A stretch of DNA of 64,000 bases, from positions 1 to 64,000 of the forward strand of contig JAFXCE010000073.1 of NCBI GenBank assembly GCA_017521565.1. Reading direction: 5' to 3'. The notes beneath the pieces were generated by a model, which saw only the letters and a list, made by a program, of their open reading frames with translations, ran no database searches and had not been told where the DNA came from. Positions 26,219 to 33,870 of the stretch are shown one piece after another (the stretch's first letter is position 1; the number at the start of each line of letters is the position of its first letter). The DNA is from Clostridia bacterium. Lineage in GTDB: Bacteria > Bacillota > Clostridia > Christensenellales > Aristaeellaceae. The translations under genes and the position numbers were made by a program.

Positions 26219-26500
26219 TTAAATGAAATCAAACTCCATGTTGGAGAGCTTATAGGTGACTACGCATCCAATGACCCGATCTGGATTGGTGCTATACAGG
26301 CGGAAGCCGGGGCTGTGCACCTTCTTGAAGGGGATCAACGGACGAACCTCGCGCTCGATGAACTCGAAGATGTCCTCCGTTCTGGCGAACGGTTCGGAAT
26401 CATGCTTGTCATATGCCTCTCGGAACATCTCATAGGAGGATTCGCGAGAAGAAATTTCAAGCTCAAGCGTATAGGTCTTACAATGCTTGACGGTGATCAT
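26219..26500 (-). CDS. Hypothetical protein, 93 aa
   Basis: ATG 26500 follows GGGAGAAAACACC; an extension to 26569 lacks a site and overlaps the upstream gene. Product: MITVKHCKTYTLELEISSRESSYEMFREAYDKHDSEPFARTEDIFEFIEREVRPLIPF..., mixed alpha/beta. Not recognised. Confidence 0.65.
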   Translation of the reverse strand: MITVKHCKTYTLELEISSRESSYEMFREAYDKHDSEPFARTEDIFEFIEREVRPLIPFKKVHSPGFRLYSTNPDRVIGCVVTYKLSNMEFDFI

Positions 26501-26552
26501 GGTGTTTTCTCCCTTCTCCGGGTTATGCCGCCCGGCCCGGCGCTGGTTGTTG

Positions 26553-26918
26553 TTAAATCTCGCGGCCATGCTTGCCCTTTACCATGTTGAGGTGCCACCA
26601 AGCTTCTTTCTGCTTCTTTTGAAGCTCATCGATCTGGGAGGTGATCATGTCATATTCGTGCTGAGCATCCTCGATCTGCTTGTCAAGCTCGGCCTTGGCT
26701 GCGTCGCTCATCTTGCGCAGCTCATCGAGGCTGATCATCTCGCAGGACTGGAAGCAGGCGAAGAAGTGTTCCGTCTTCATCGCGTTCTGATCGAACGCCT
26801 GCGCGGAGGTGATGCCGTAGCGGATATCGTCGAGGATGATATGTTCCGCGCCGCAGGCACTTCGGTCGGTTTCAACCTGCGTCATATACTTGCCGTTCAC
26901 CATAACCATGTACTTCAT
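26553..26918 (-). CDS. Hypothetical coiled-coil protein, 121 aa; first gene of its operon
   Basis: It starts MKYMVMVNGKYMTQVETDRSACGAEHIILDDIRYGITSAQAFDQNAMKTEHFFACFQSC after GGAGGGAAACGAA, followed by a coiled coil (ELRKMSDAAKAELDKQIEDAQHEYDMITSQIDELQKKQKEAWW). As the first gene downstream of the iterated operator 26947-27035, it is probably controlled by the divergent XRE regulator. Function unknown. Confidence 0.7.
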   Translation of the reverse strand: MKYMVMVNGKYMTQVETDRSACGAEHIILDDIRYGITSAQAFDQNAMKTEHFFACFQSCEMISLDELRKMSDAAKAELDKQIEDAQHEYDMITSQIDELQKKQKEAWWHLNMVKGKHGREI

Positions 26919-26946
26919 TTCGTTTCCCTCCTGTGTTTTATGGGCT

Positions 26947-27035
26947 CATTATACACCTTATTTCGTACACATTCCATTGACATTATACACCTTATTTCGT
27001 GTCTGTTTTTGTATAATATGTACACTTTATTTCGT
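26947..27035. promoter_or_regulatory. Divergent promoter region with three iterated operator repeats
   Basis: Two identical 20-bp copies, CATTATACACCTTATTTCGT, occur at 26947-26966 and 26981-27000. A third, diverged copy (TACACTTTATTTCGT) is at 27021-27035, so spacing is 34 and 35 bases. Read on the minus strand each full copy contains TATAAT, a -10 for the leftward operon. A plus-strand -10 (TGGTATACT, 27047-27055) follows the third copy, for the XRE gene. This is typical of a repressor that controls both directions. Confidence 0.8.
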
Positions 27036-27076
27036 GCATGTTCGTGTGGTATACTGTTACAAATGGAGGTGAACGG

Positions 27077-27292
27077 ATGATCATCTATAAGGACATCATG
27101 GAACGGCTCAAGGAAAACGGATACAGTAGCTATCGCCTCCGCAAGGAGAATCTGCTTCCACAGTCCACGCTGACGAAGATCAATCAGAATCTTCCTGTCA
27201 ATCTATCCTCGATTGACGCAATCTGCAAAATGGCAAATTGCCAGCCGGGAGATATCCTTGAATACGTTCCCGATCAGGAAAAGAGTGAATAG
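27077..27292 (+). CDS. XRE-family single-domain transcriptional regulator
   Basis: The 71-residue protein starts at ATG 27077 after GGAGGTGAACGG. Sequence MIIYKDIMERLKENGYSSYRLRKENLLPQSTLTKINQNLPVNLSSIDAICKMANCQPGDILEY is a compact Cro/CI-type helix-turn-helix; recognition helix around PQSTLTKINQN. It is the only plus-strand gene in the early region and is followed by a two-way terminator. It very likely binds the three repeats just upstream. Confidence 0.88.
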   Translation: MIIYKDIMERLKENGYSSYRLRKENLLPQSTLTKINQNLPVNLSSIDAICKMANCQPGDILEYVPDQEKSE

Positions 27293-27304
27293 CACCAACA
27301 AATA

Positions 27305-27340
27305 AAGCGCGCAGGATCATCTATCGTCCTGCGCGCTTTT
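27305..27340. terminator. Bidirectional terminator
   Basis: GCGCGCAGGA (27307-27316) and TCCTGCGCGC (27327-27336) form a 10-bp GC-rich stem, flanked by TTTT to the right and AAA to the left. It serves the XRE gene from the left and the leftward transcript from the right. Confidence 0.85.
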
Positions 27341-27341
27341 C

Positions 27342-27848
27342 TCATTCTCCTGCACGGGCAACGTTCAGCATTCGATCAAGGCCTTTTCGCATGATATGCT
27401 GCAGCGCACCTTCCGTCAGTTCTTCGCCGTACTCAGCTGCATATCGCTTTCCGGTTTCCTTCCATCTCAGGCCATCAATCAGATGAGCGGCGATGATAAA
27501 CCGTTCCCGATCCTGCAGCGATCCGACGAGGATGTCCATCTGTACCTTGACGCCCTTCAAGGTCTCAAGTTCTCTGATATCCCTGTCCAGATCACTGACG
27601 TTGATCGTGGTATCGAAATCTGCATCCATGAGCCGGATTGCTGTTTTCTCAGTCGGACTGGATACGCCGCCATGTGCAATCGGCATGTCCGTGATCGTGC
27701 GGCCGGCAAGCTGGGTACCTGAGATGAACTCATTGCCGTGCATATCAAGCCATCGCTCTGCCTTTTTCACACGCAGGGAAAGCATCTCAATGCGCGCACA
27801 CGTTTCCCGATAATCATACAGGTTTTTGATCAGTCTCGCCTTTGTCAT
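27342..27848 (-). CDS. Sigma-70 region 4-like phage transcription regulator
   Basis: ATG 27848 lies after GGAG and overlaps the 3' end of the upstream gene. The 168-residue protein has an N-terminal coiled coil (DYRETCARIEMLSLRVKKAERWL) and a C-terminal helix-turn-helix of region 4 type (LVGSLQDRERFIIAAHLIDGLRWKETGKRYAAEYGEELTEGALQHIMRKGLDRML). Similar proteins in Gram-positive phages (RinA/ArpU-like) activate late genes. It may drive the late operon; that is inference. Confidence 0.68.
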   Translation of the reverse strand: MTKARLIKNLYDYRETCARIEMLSLRVKKAERWLDMHGNEFISGTQLAGRTITDMPIAHGGVSSPTEKTAIRLMDADFDTTINVSDLDRDIRELETLKGVKVQMDILVGSLQDRERFIIAAHLIDGLRWKETGKRYAAEYGEELTEGALQHIMRKGLDRMLNVARAGE

Positions 27849-28059
27849 CCAGCTCCGCCTCCCAATTCCGAGGCACAATGCCGGAGGAGAGCGCCTTCAT
27901 AGTCAATCCGTAGAGTCTTCCGGCTCTGCGAACATCAAACTGCGCTTGTTTCCTCATCGCATTCGCCTGCTTGAGTTGCTGCTTGGATGCAAGGCTCATG
28001 GAATACACACCGAACAGATATCCAACTGTCACCAAGATCAAACACTGAATCGCTGTCAT
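27814..28059 (-). CDS. Small membrane protein, 81 aa
   Basis: It starts MTAIQCLILVTVGYLFGVYSMSLASKQQLKQANAMRKQAQF after GGAGGGCTGC. One transmembrane helix (residues 4-22) precedes a basic cytoplasmic helix (RRAGRLYGLTMKALSSG). Not recognised; phages often have such single-span proteins beside ssb. Confidence 0.65.
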   Translation of the reverse strand: MTAIQCLILVTVGYLFGVYSMSLASKQQLKQANAMRKQAQFDVRRAGRLYGLTMKALSSGIVPRNWEAELDDKGETDQKPV

Positions 28060-28078
28060 GCAGCCCTCCTATGGTCGA

Positions 28079-28504
28079 TCAGAACGGAAGCTCTTCGTCA
28101 TCCACCTGCGTGAAGCCGCTGCTCGGCGACTCATAACTAGAGGATGCCGCAGGCGCCGCCGGAGCGTTTCCCTGATCCGCGTTGCCCTTCGCGGAAAGGA
28201 ATTCCACCTCGTCGGCTACAATGTCGATGGCGGTGCGTTTGCTGCCGTCCTGCGCCTCATACGTTCGCGATTGCAGCGATCCGAATACAGCGACCTTTCT
28301 GCCCTTCGCCAGATACCTACTGCACAGATCTGCCAGCTGACGCCAAGCAACAATGTTGAAGAAATCGGTCTCCGTCTGACCCGTCTGCTGATTCTTAAAC
28401 CGGCGATTCACGGCGATGCTGAAATTACAGACGGAAATACCGCTTCCCGTCGTCCGCAACTCAGGATCGCGCGTCAGATTGCCGATCAGGTACACTTTGT
28501 TCAT
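28079..28504 (-). CDS. ssb: Single-stranded DNA-binding protein
   Basis: The 141-residue protein starts MNKVYLIGNLTRDPELRTTGSGISVCNFSIAVNRRF, a canonical OB-fold SSB, with FFNIVAWRQLADLCSRYLAKGRKVAVFGSLQSRTYEAQDGSKR in the middle. A flexible linker ends with the acidic tip DDEELPF, which recruits replication and repair partners. It acts with the DnaB-like helicase and the exonuclease encoded further right. Confidence 0.95.
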   Translation of the reverse strand: MNKVYLIGNLTRDPELRTTGSGISVCNFSIAVNRRFKNQQTGQTETDFFNIVAWRQLADLCSRYLAKGRKVAVFGSLQSRTYEAQDGSKRTAIDIVADEVEFLSAKGNADQGNAPAAPAASSSYESPSSGFTQVDDEELPF

Positions 28505-28880
28505 CTGTTTTTTCCTCCGATACTCCTGCGATATAGATTACTCCGGTATAGGCTCGCCCTTCTTCGTGGAACATTTCATCACATTTCAACTCAATATGGT
28601 CAATTAGTTCATTTTTTAGTTCCTCGAATACCTTTTCGCGAACATATCCTTCAAAGCCGAAACCACCTTCGACAAGCTTTCTTTGCTCATACCCGGAAAG
28701 AAAAACTCTCGCTTGCACTTTATTAATTTTCTTGGTTCGATAGCTGTCCAACATGCCAGCCACAAAACCGTTGTTGATCTTCAATGCAAAGTTTTCACGC
28801 TGAAGCTGTACAATTTCCTGTTTCAGCTCTCGCCTTGACTTGTATTGCGGCAGGATGTGTCTGATCCAGTTTTCGAACAT
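28461..28880 (-). CDS. Hypothetical coiled-coil protein, 139 aa
   Basis: ATG 28880 follows GGAGGAAACT. The product starts MFENWIRHILPQYKSRRELKQEIVQLQRENFALKINNGFVAGMLDSY and continues helical with RARVFLSGYEQRKLVEGGFGFEGYVREKVFEELKNELIDHIELKC. It overlaps ssb by 44 bases and the upstream zinc-ribbon gene. Not recognised. Confidence 0.62.
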   Translation of the reverse strand: MFENWIRHILPQYKSRRELKQEIVQLQRENFALKINNGFVAGMLDSYRTKKINKVQARVFLSGYEQRKLVEGGFGFEGYVREKVFEELKNELIDHIELKCDEMFHEEGRAYTGVIYIAGVSEEKTDEQSVPDRQSDARS

Positions 28881-29085
28881 AGTTTCCTCCACCTTCTGTT
28901 TCCGTCAATTCCTCCCAGTCCACCTCTGCCTGAAACCTCGTCGGCCGCCAGCCTGTCTTATGGTCACAAACAGTACACCGGACGCGGCTCTGTGTAAACA
29001 ATCCAACCTCAGGATTGTACTCGAGCTTCGCCTTGCCGCTGCACCGTGGACAAGCCGGCAGCTTATAAGCCGGTTCCTTTTTCAT
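28795..29085 (-). CDS. Zinc-ribbon protein, restriction-alleviation Lar-like
   Basis: ATG 29085 lies 7 bases after GGAGG. The 96-residue protein starts MKKEPAYKLPACPRCSGKAKLEYNPEVGLFTQSRVRCTVCDHKTGWRPTRFQAEVDWEEL. The two CxxC pairs (CPRC, CTVC) and the spacing to the Trp-rich tail recall Lar-type proteins of phages, which reduce host restriction. The similarity covers mainly the zinc ribbon, so the function is tentative. Confidence 0.62.
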   Translation of the reverse strand: MKKEPAYKLPACPRCSGKAKLEYNPEVGLFTQSRVRCTVCDHKTGWRPTRFQAEVDWEELTETEGGGNYVRKLDQTHPAAIQVKARAETGNCTASA

Positions 29086-29600
29086 CCGCATTCCTCCATG
29101 CCAACGTCGCGATGCGTCGCCTGCTCGAAAACTTCCCACCAGGCACGATCGCCGCGGCTGACGAAGGATGCACGATCAAGCACCTTGCCCAGCTGACATC
29201 TCGCACAATCCGAGCTCGGACACATGTTCAGCTTGCATTCGTTGGTCGATACGCGAACCAGAAGGCCGAGGTCTTCAATCGGGAGCATGAACATCTCTGG
29301 ATCCTTATGCGCTTCCGGGCCGAACACAGTCTTGATGCGCAAATGCTGCATCTGCTTGCCAACATGACGCTGCTTGTCCGGCTCAAAGGTGTTCAGTAGA
29401 CAAAGGACAATGCCTTCCAGCTTCGTGCGGATCATGCACAGATCGCGCCATCCCCCCGGAATCATCTTCATGCGCTGTTCCAGATTGTCCTTACCGGACA
29501 TGATTGCAGACAGCGCAGCAGCCAGTAGATAAAACGTATCGATTTCATTCCGATTTGCGCGCTTCTTGGGCAGCGCTTTGCGTTCCTCAGGGGTCAACAT
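29082..29600 (-). CDS. DUF5651-like phage protein
   Basis: It starts MLTPEERKALPKKRANRNEIDTFYLLAAALSAIMSGKDNLEQRMKMIPGGWRDLCMIRTKLEGIVLCLLNTFEPDKQRHVGKQMQHLRIKTVFGP. A C-terminal set of cysteines (CKLNMCPSSDCARCQLGKVLDR) probably binds a metal. The layout agrees with the DUF5651 family of Firmicutes phages. Function unknown. Confidence 0.62.
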   Translation of the reverse strand: MLTPEERKALPKKRANRNEIDTFYLLAAALSAIMSGKDNLEQRMKMIPGGWRDLCMIRTKLEGIVLCLLNTFEPDKQRHVGKQMQHLRIKTVFGPEAHKDPEMFMLPIEDLGLLVRVSTNECKLNMCPSSDCARCQLGKVLDRASFVSRGDRAWWEVFEQATHRDVGMEECG

Positions 29601-29991
29601 GATTCAGCCCTCCTGTGTTCTTCGACGGATCTGCGCTTATCACTTTCATTCTCATTTCGACAAGCGTCATGATCGCATAATTCGCCAGATCAAGCAGAGT
29701 ATCTTCGATGCTTTCATCCTTGACCTGTGCCGGCCTTTTGCGAAGGGATTTCAGGCGATTCAGCTTATCTTCGAGCCGGATGCACGGCGCTGCAAGGCCG
29801 TATTCCTCAAACGACTTTGCAAACGAATCACCATAGTCGGCATTCTTACGCTCATATAAAGCGTTGAGACTTTGGCAGATATCCGCGTGCATCTGCACTT
29901 TGGAAGTGCCGACCATTCCCACATCAATCCCACTTTTTGCAGCGAGTCTCGACACCCTTTCACAGGCTGTTCTCATTTCTTCCATCGACAT
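29587..29991 (-). CDS. Nucleotide modification-associated domain 1 (DUF1599) protein
   Basis: The 134-residue protein contains QSLNALYERKNADYGDSFAKSFEEYGLAAPCIRLEDKLNRLKSLRKRPAQVKDESIEDTLLDLANYAIMTLVEMR, the diagnostic pattern of DUF1599/Nmad1, a MazG-like all-helical fold with acidic metal ligands (E, D-Y-G-D, E-D-K, D-x2-N-Y). Such proteins are predicted to handle nucleotides in phages with modified DNA. It lies between ThyX and a DUF5651 gene. Confidence 0.82.
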   Translation of the reverse strand: MSMEEMRTACERVSRLAAKSGIDVGMVGTSKVQMHADICQSLNALYERKNADYGDSFAKSFEEYGLAAPCIRLEDKLNRLKSLRKRPAQVKDESIEDTLLDLANYAIMTLVEMRMKVISADPSKNTGGLNHVDP

Positions 29992-30000
29992 CACGCTGCA

Positions 30001-30666
30001 TCACTCTTTCTTCGGCGGATTGCCGCAAGTCATTTTCCCTTCAGGGCACGGACCACGGAAGCAAGCCGGGCCAGCATCTTTGAACAGCTCCGGCGCGACG
30101 ATCTTGCACTGCTCCAGCATGAGCCACGCCATCTGGCGGATCTCCCATTGCGCGCGGTTACAGCACCGCAGTTCAAAGAAGTGCATCAACTCTCGCGCGT
30201 TCATAGTGACCATCAGGGAAGTCGCCGTCGCATTGGGCAGCACAAACCGAGCATCCTCATTGGCCTCGCCCTGCGTATGACCAGCTGCAAGCAGTTCATC
30301 CTGCCAATTCTTGTACCATCCATGAATCATGCCCATCTGATACATGAATTCCGATTCCGCGCTGGGACGAAGCGACTTGATATTGGGCGGCACGACATAT
30401 GCGCATTTCGACGACATGTCGATATATCGCTGGCTCTGCACCGAGAAGGATGCAATGCGATGACGCGTCAGCTGCGCCAGCAGCGCTCGGGAGACACCCT
30501 CCACCAGGAAGGTGAATGCGGAATGCTCCATCACAGAGAGATGTCCGTTGCCTCGGGCAATCGCAAGAGATTTCTGCGGGTTGCTGCTGTTGCAGCACAG
30601 CGCGGCTGCTTCGCCGCAAATCCCATCCACATCGCTGTAGCAGCGTTTGAGCGTAACCACCATCAT
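30001..30666 (-). CDS. thyX: Flavin-dependent thymidylate synthase
   Basis: The 221-residue protein has the ThyX signature RHRIASFSVQSQRY (about residues 68-81; RHR-x7-S-x-R), with the serine nucleophile and flavin/dUMP-binding arginines, and NARELMHFFELRCCNRAQWEIRQMAW near the C-terminus. It makes dTMP from dUMP using FAD and methylene-tetrahydrofolate. It overlaps the upstream gene at ATGATG. With dCTP deaminase two genes away, it can supply thymidine nucleotides for phage replication. Confidence 0.95.
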   Translation of the reverse strand: MMVVTLKRCYSDVDGICGEAAALCCNSSNPQKSLAIARGNGHLSVMEHSAFTFLVEGVSRALLAQLTRHRIASFSVQSQRYIDMSSKCAYVVPPNIKSLRPSAESEFMYQMGMIHGWYKNWQDELLAAGHTQGEANEDARFVLPNATATSLMVTMNARELMHFFELRCCNRAQWEIRQMAWLMLEQCKIVAPELFKDAGPACFRGPCPEGKMTCGNPPKKE

Positions 30667-31100
30667 TTCTTATCCACCGCCTTTTCAACATACTTGATTT
30701 CTACATCCGGGACAGGCTCGCCGCCGTAGGGATACGGCTTGTCATAGCAGACACCCCAGCCGCCTTTCGGGTTTTCATGCCATGCGCGCTTATAGCGCAG
30801 TGCATGATAGATGTTCCATGCGCGATGGTGCTTGGCATCTTTCTGAGCGTGAGGGTATCCGTTGATGTTCCTGCCGAAGATCACACATGCCACGGTGCGC
30901 AGCAGATCATTGGCGATATCACGGCGCTGACAATACTGATCGACGTCCTTTACATCGAGCATCAGCTCAGAAATCCGCTCAAACTGGCCGATCTTGAGGC
31001 GTGCATACAGTTCACAAGCTTCTCCGACCATCCGGGCCTGATCGTCTGTGAGCGTAACCACATAGCGAATTTCCTTCTGTGCGGCTTCCTTCGCTTTCAT
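30663..31100 (-). CDS. Hypothetical phage protein, 145 aa
   Basis: It starts MKAKEAAQKEIRYVVTLTDDQARMVGEACELYARLKIGQFERISELM after GGAGGCTGATAAGCG, and ends with a Trp/Tyr-rich part (HHRAWNIYHALRYKRAWHENPKGGWGVCYDKPYPYGGEP). This architecture recurs in Clostridia phages next to nucleotide-metabolism genes. Function not known. Confidence 0.68.
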   Translation of the reverse strand: MKAKEAAQKEIRYVVTLTDDQARMVGEACELYARLKIGQFERISELMLDVKDVDQYCQRRDIANDLLRTVACVIFGRNINGYPHAQKDAKHHRAWNIYHALRYKRAWHENPKGGWGVCYDKPYPYGGEPVPDVEIKYVEKAVDKK

Positions 31101-31630
31101 CGCTTATCAGCCTCCCTGTCCATGTACATCCGGGATCCGGTTGCATCGATCTGACCGTTGTACTTTCCGCGATACAGCTTTTCAACCGCAGATGTCTTGA
31201 AAAATACCAGCTGCGCCACAGGGTATCCCGCTCTGAGAATGATCGGATTGGGCGATTCGTTCACCAGCTCAAGCGTGATATGCCCATGGAAGCCGGGATC
31301 AACAAAGCCAGCATTCTGGACCGTCAGGCCGATCCTTCCGATAGAGGAACGGCCCTGAACAAATGCAGACAGATCATGCGGCATATTGACGCATTCCTCC
31401 GTTGTCGCCAGAAGAAATTCTCCCGGGCTGATCACGATCTCGCGTGCCTTGATCTTTTCATAGTCCAGACAATCACCCAACACGACCGGGTAGTCCATCT
31501 TATCCGGAGACAGCCAAGTGTCACCCAGTTTCAGGTTGACGCTTGCCGGATTGATCTGATCCGGCTCGATTCCCTGCACAAGCAGGTCATTTGTAATTCG
31601 GCTTCGTAATTCCTTATCACCGAGAATCAT
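31097..31630 (-). CDS. dcd: dCTP deaminase
   Basis: ATG 31630 follows GGGAG. The 177-residue protein starts MILGDKELRSRITNDLLVQGIEPDQINPASVNLKLGDTW and contains the conserved catalytic segment QGRSSIGRIGLTVQNAGFVDPGFHGHITLELVNESPNPIIL, including the essential arginine, serine and glutamate. It converts dCTP to dUTP (or dUMP, in bifunctional forms), feeding ThyX. Confidence 0.93.
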   Translation of the reverse strand: MILGDKELRSRITNDLLVQGIEPDQINPASVNLKLGDTWLSPDKMDYPVVLGDCLDYEKIKAREIVISPGEFLLATTEECVNMPHDLSAFVQGRSSIGRIGLTVQNAGFVDPGFHGHITLELVNESPNPIILRAGYPVAQLVFFKTSAVEKLYRGKYNGQIDATGSRMYMDREADKR

Positions 31631-32604
31631 CTGTTTATTTCTCCCTTCTGATAGTCCGAAAATGATGGAACAGACCAAAAGATCATCGGACTATTCACAT
31701 ATCGCTGCAGTTTTCTTGTCTGTATCGGTGCTGTCTCTTTTCTGTAGATCATGACATAGGGCTGGATATTCAGATCCTTTAAGAACATCACACGTTCAAT
31801 ATCCTGCGCGTGTGTGCTTCCGAAATTTGTGAGCACATATGCGCTTACCGTCTGACGCCTAACACCACGCAAATGCTGCACCACTCGTTCAAAGTGCTTT
31901 CTCAAATCCTGATTCGGATCATCCCATGCGAAGTGAATCGTTGACCATCGAATGCCATCATTCAGAACATCAATCTTCTCTTTGGTCATCAGACGCACAT
32001 CAAGTCCCTGTGTAAAATCAACATAAGCTTTGCTGTCCGCAAGCGCTTTGGAGTGCATTTGCCAATCAGCACTTGCCGTCAGATTCGGATCAAGAAGTTT
32101 GATGTACTTCTGTCCACACCAGAAATCTTGAAGGTGGGCAACCGTTCGCACTTGCTTGCCTTGCATTGCTGCCACATGACAGAACGGGCATCCCCTCGGG
32201 CATCCCCTCGGGCATCCCTTTGTCAAATAGCCGTACGCTGTTTCCGAACCGCAATACGATTCGTATATGCTATAATCCGGCCGCATACTTTCCACTTCTT
32301 CAGGCAAATCAGGGTCACGTGCTTTACAGTAACATTCCCGACCATTTCGGATGCTGATTGCATATCCGCTTCCACCTTTGACAATCCTATCGGCATGAAT
32401 TGCGAAAGGATAATCTTTCGTGTATTCGTCGCCAAAGACACGGGACATATATACGACGTCCATCCTCCCGGATAACAGCGGCGAATACCATTCGACATGA
32501 TCACCTTTCGCTTTATGCCAGGCAGATAACTTCATAAGCGCCAAATTAGGAAACGTTACCTTGCCTCGCGATTCAGCGTCTACATCAATCAAACCGATTC
32601 TCAT
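31627..32604 (-). CDS. Phage radical-SAM protein with duplicated cysteine motif
   Basis: ATG 32604 follows GAGAGGAAAC. The 325-residue protein begins MRIGLIDVDAESRGKVTFPNLALMKLSAWHK, a B12-binding-like start, and has a radical-SAM cluster motif KGCPRGCPRGCPFCH (about residues 135-149). Relatives have GCPRGCPFC (CxxxCxxC); here a 12-base unit is repeated, adding GCPR. DLRKHFERVVQHLRG and YVMIYRK follow. Related phage proteins are common in Firmicutes prophages, but the substrate is unknown. Confidence 0.78.
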   Translation of the reverse strand: MRIGLIDVDAESRGKVTFPNLALMKLSAWHKAKGDHVEWYSPLLSGRMDVVYMSRVFGDEYTKDYPFAIHADRIVKGGSGYAISIRNGRECYCKARDPDLPEEVESMRPDYSIYESYCGSETAYGYLTKGCPRGCPRGCPFCHVAAMQGKQVRTVAHLQDFWCGQKYIKLLDPNLTASADWQMHSKALADSKAYVDFTQGLDVRLMTKEKIDVLNDGIRWSTIHFAWDDPNQDLRKHFERVVQHLRGVRRQTVSAYVLTNFGSTHAQDIERVMFLKDLNIQPYVMIYRKETAPIQTRKLQRYVNSPMIFWSVPSFSDYQKGEINR

Positions 32605-32612
32605 GTTTCCTC

Positions 32613-32813
32613 TCAATTGCGCTTCCGAATCTCATCACGCACCAGCCTGCGCTGATGAGCAAACTGCAAACACCGGTTCAGATGGGTAGCGGATCTGCTG
32701 GGCGCCGCCATCACAAAAAGCTGATAGCTCTCGTTTTCTTTGTCCTTCAGCTTTTCTTCTGCCTTTTTCAGTTCTTCCAAACTGAGCTTGGCATAGATCG
32801 CTTGGGGATTCAT
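32613..32813 (-). CDS. Hypothetical protein, 66 aa
   Basis: ATG 32813 overlaps the upstream stop as ATGA. Product MNPQAIYAKLSLEELKKAEEKLKDKENESYQLFVMAAPSRSATHLNRCLQFAHQRRLVRDEIRKRN is helical and basic. Not recognised. Confidence 0.6.
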   Translation of the reverse strand: MNPQAIYAKLSLEELKKAEEKLKDKENESYQLFVMAAPSRSATHLNRCLQFAHQRRLVRDEIRKRN

Positions 32814-33478
32814 GGAGCTTCCACCCACTTCCGGCCTTCGATGTGCTCAATATTGAATTCGATCACCCAGACCCATGGATTGGCACCCCAGCCATACCGT
32901 TCGATTTCGATGGGGTTGATGGTTTCATCCCAGACCTTTTCCATCTCAGCCGTCAGTGCATTGTGGTATTTATCGTCGTTCACATACAAGATCGGGTCTT
33001 GTGGGGCCTTTATCCCCTCTCTTTCGATGTCGATGCACCATCCGTTTCCGCAATCCTGCAGCCGCTCAACCCGCACATCCTTCACGCGAAGGAAAATGCG
33101 AGCTGCTGTCCGCGGCATATGAATTGATGGCTTCCAAACAACATCATCAATCCCAACATCATGTCGGACAGCCCATTCTTTATGGATGATGCGATCATCC
33201 CCAGTGCATTGTTCAATGTAGGGAACGCTCCTGCCATCCGGCTCCTCGCCGTATTCAACCCTGCCTTTGCACCATGTCTCCCGCACCCACAATACGTCAC
33301 CGACAGCTCACGGTGCTTTCATGCGATAACCATGCCCATCATCCCAACCAAGCCAACCTACGTTGTTCCAACGTGGATTTGTCGGCTGCGGCTTAATGAC
33401 CCGCCGCGTCTGCGTCTTCCGACCATCGAGGATCGCGCGGACCATCTCTGTATTGAACAGAATCGGCAGCTTTCTCAT
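32810..33478 (-). pseudogene. Conserved phage protein interrupted by an in-frame TGA
   Basis: ATG 33478 opens [56 protein letters not shown], then TGA at 33308-33310, then the same frame continues AVGDVLWVRETWCKGRVEYGEEPDG... to 32810. The GDVLWVRETW and RPSIHMPR-like (KPSIHMPRTAARIFLRVKDVRVERLQD) blocks are parts of one well-known phage protein with an ASCH-like architecture. One base change removes the stop, for example from CGA. It may be inactive, split, or read through. The downstream half could restart at TTG 33292, without a good ribosome site. Confidence 0.75.
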
Positions 33479-33870
33479 TGCGCCCCTCCGATTTCTTCCT
33501 TTATGACAGATTCCTTGATCCACTCAAGAGGAATCCTGCCCTTGTACGCGCGCCAGTTCTCGGATCCTGCCCAGCCATCAAAGAGAAGCGCGGAGCCGGG
33601 AAACTCTTTTTCAAGCCGATCGCGGTCATACAGATTGGGGATGGCCTCATCCGGCAGCTCAATCGTCAGGCGATACGCCGTGCGATCATAGTCAATTGCA
33701 TTCTGCGTTGCCCAGCTCTGAACATTCGGATTGCCGCACAGCGTCAGCCATGTCCATCCCTGCATCATCAGAAAGCCGCGGCCCATGGGAATGCTCAAAG
33801 CGCCGCGCGTTAAGCCTTCGCGCAGGATTCGCCGAACATGACGCCTGGCACAGAAATGATAAATCGTCAT
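33475..33870 (-). CDS. Hypothetical protein, possibly ADP-ribosyltransferase-like fold
   Basis: The 131-residue protein starts [77 protein letters not shown]. The opening YHF-x5-V-x2-IL-x2-GL-x2-G is like the start of ART-fold proteins such as DarT-type or DUF952 enzymes, but catalytic residues cannot be assigned from sequence alone. Its stop overlaps the next ATG (ATGA). Confidence 0.6.
   Translation of the reverse strand: MTIYHFCARRHVRRILREGLTRGALSIPMGRGFLMMQGWTWLTLCGNPNVQSWATQNAIDYDRTAYRLTIELPDEAIPNLYDRDRLEKEFPGSALLFDGWAGSENWRAYKGRIPLEWIKESVIKEEIGGAQ

Noticed and set aside
32810-33478. General TGA-to-Trp recoding in the phage
   Set aside because: Many genes end with TGA, often in TGATG overlaps with the next gene, so TGA works as a stop.
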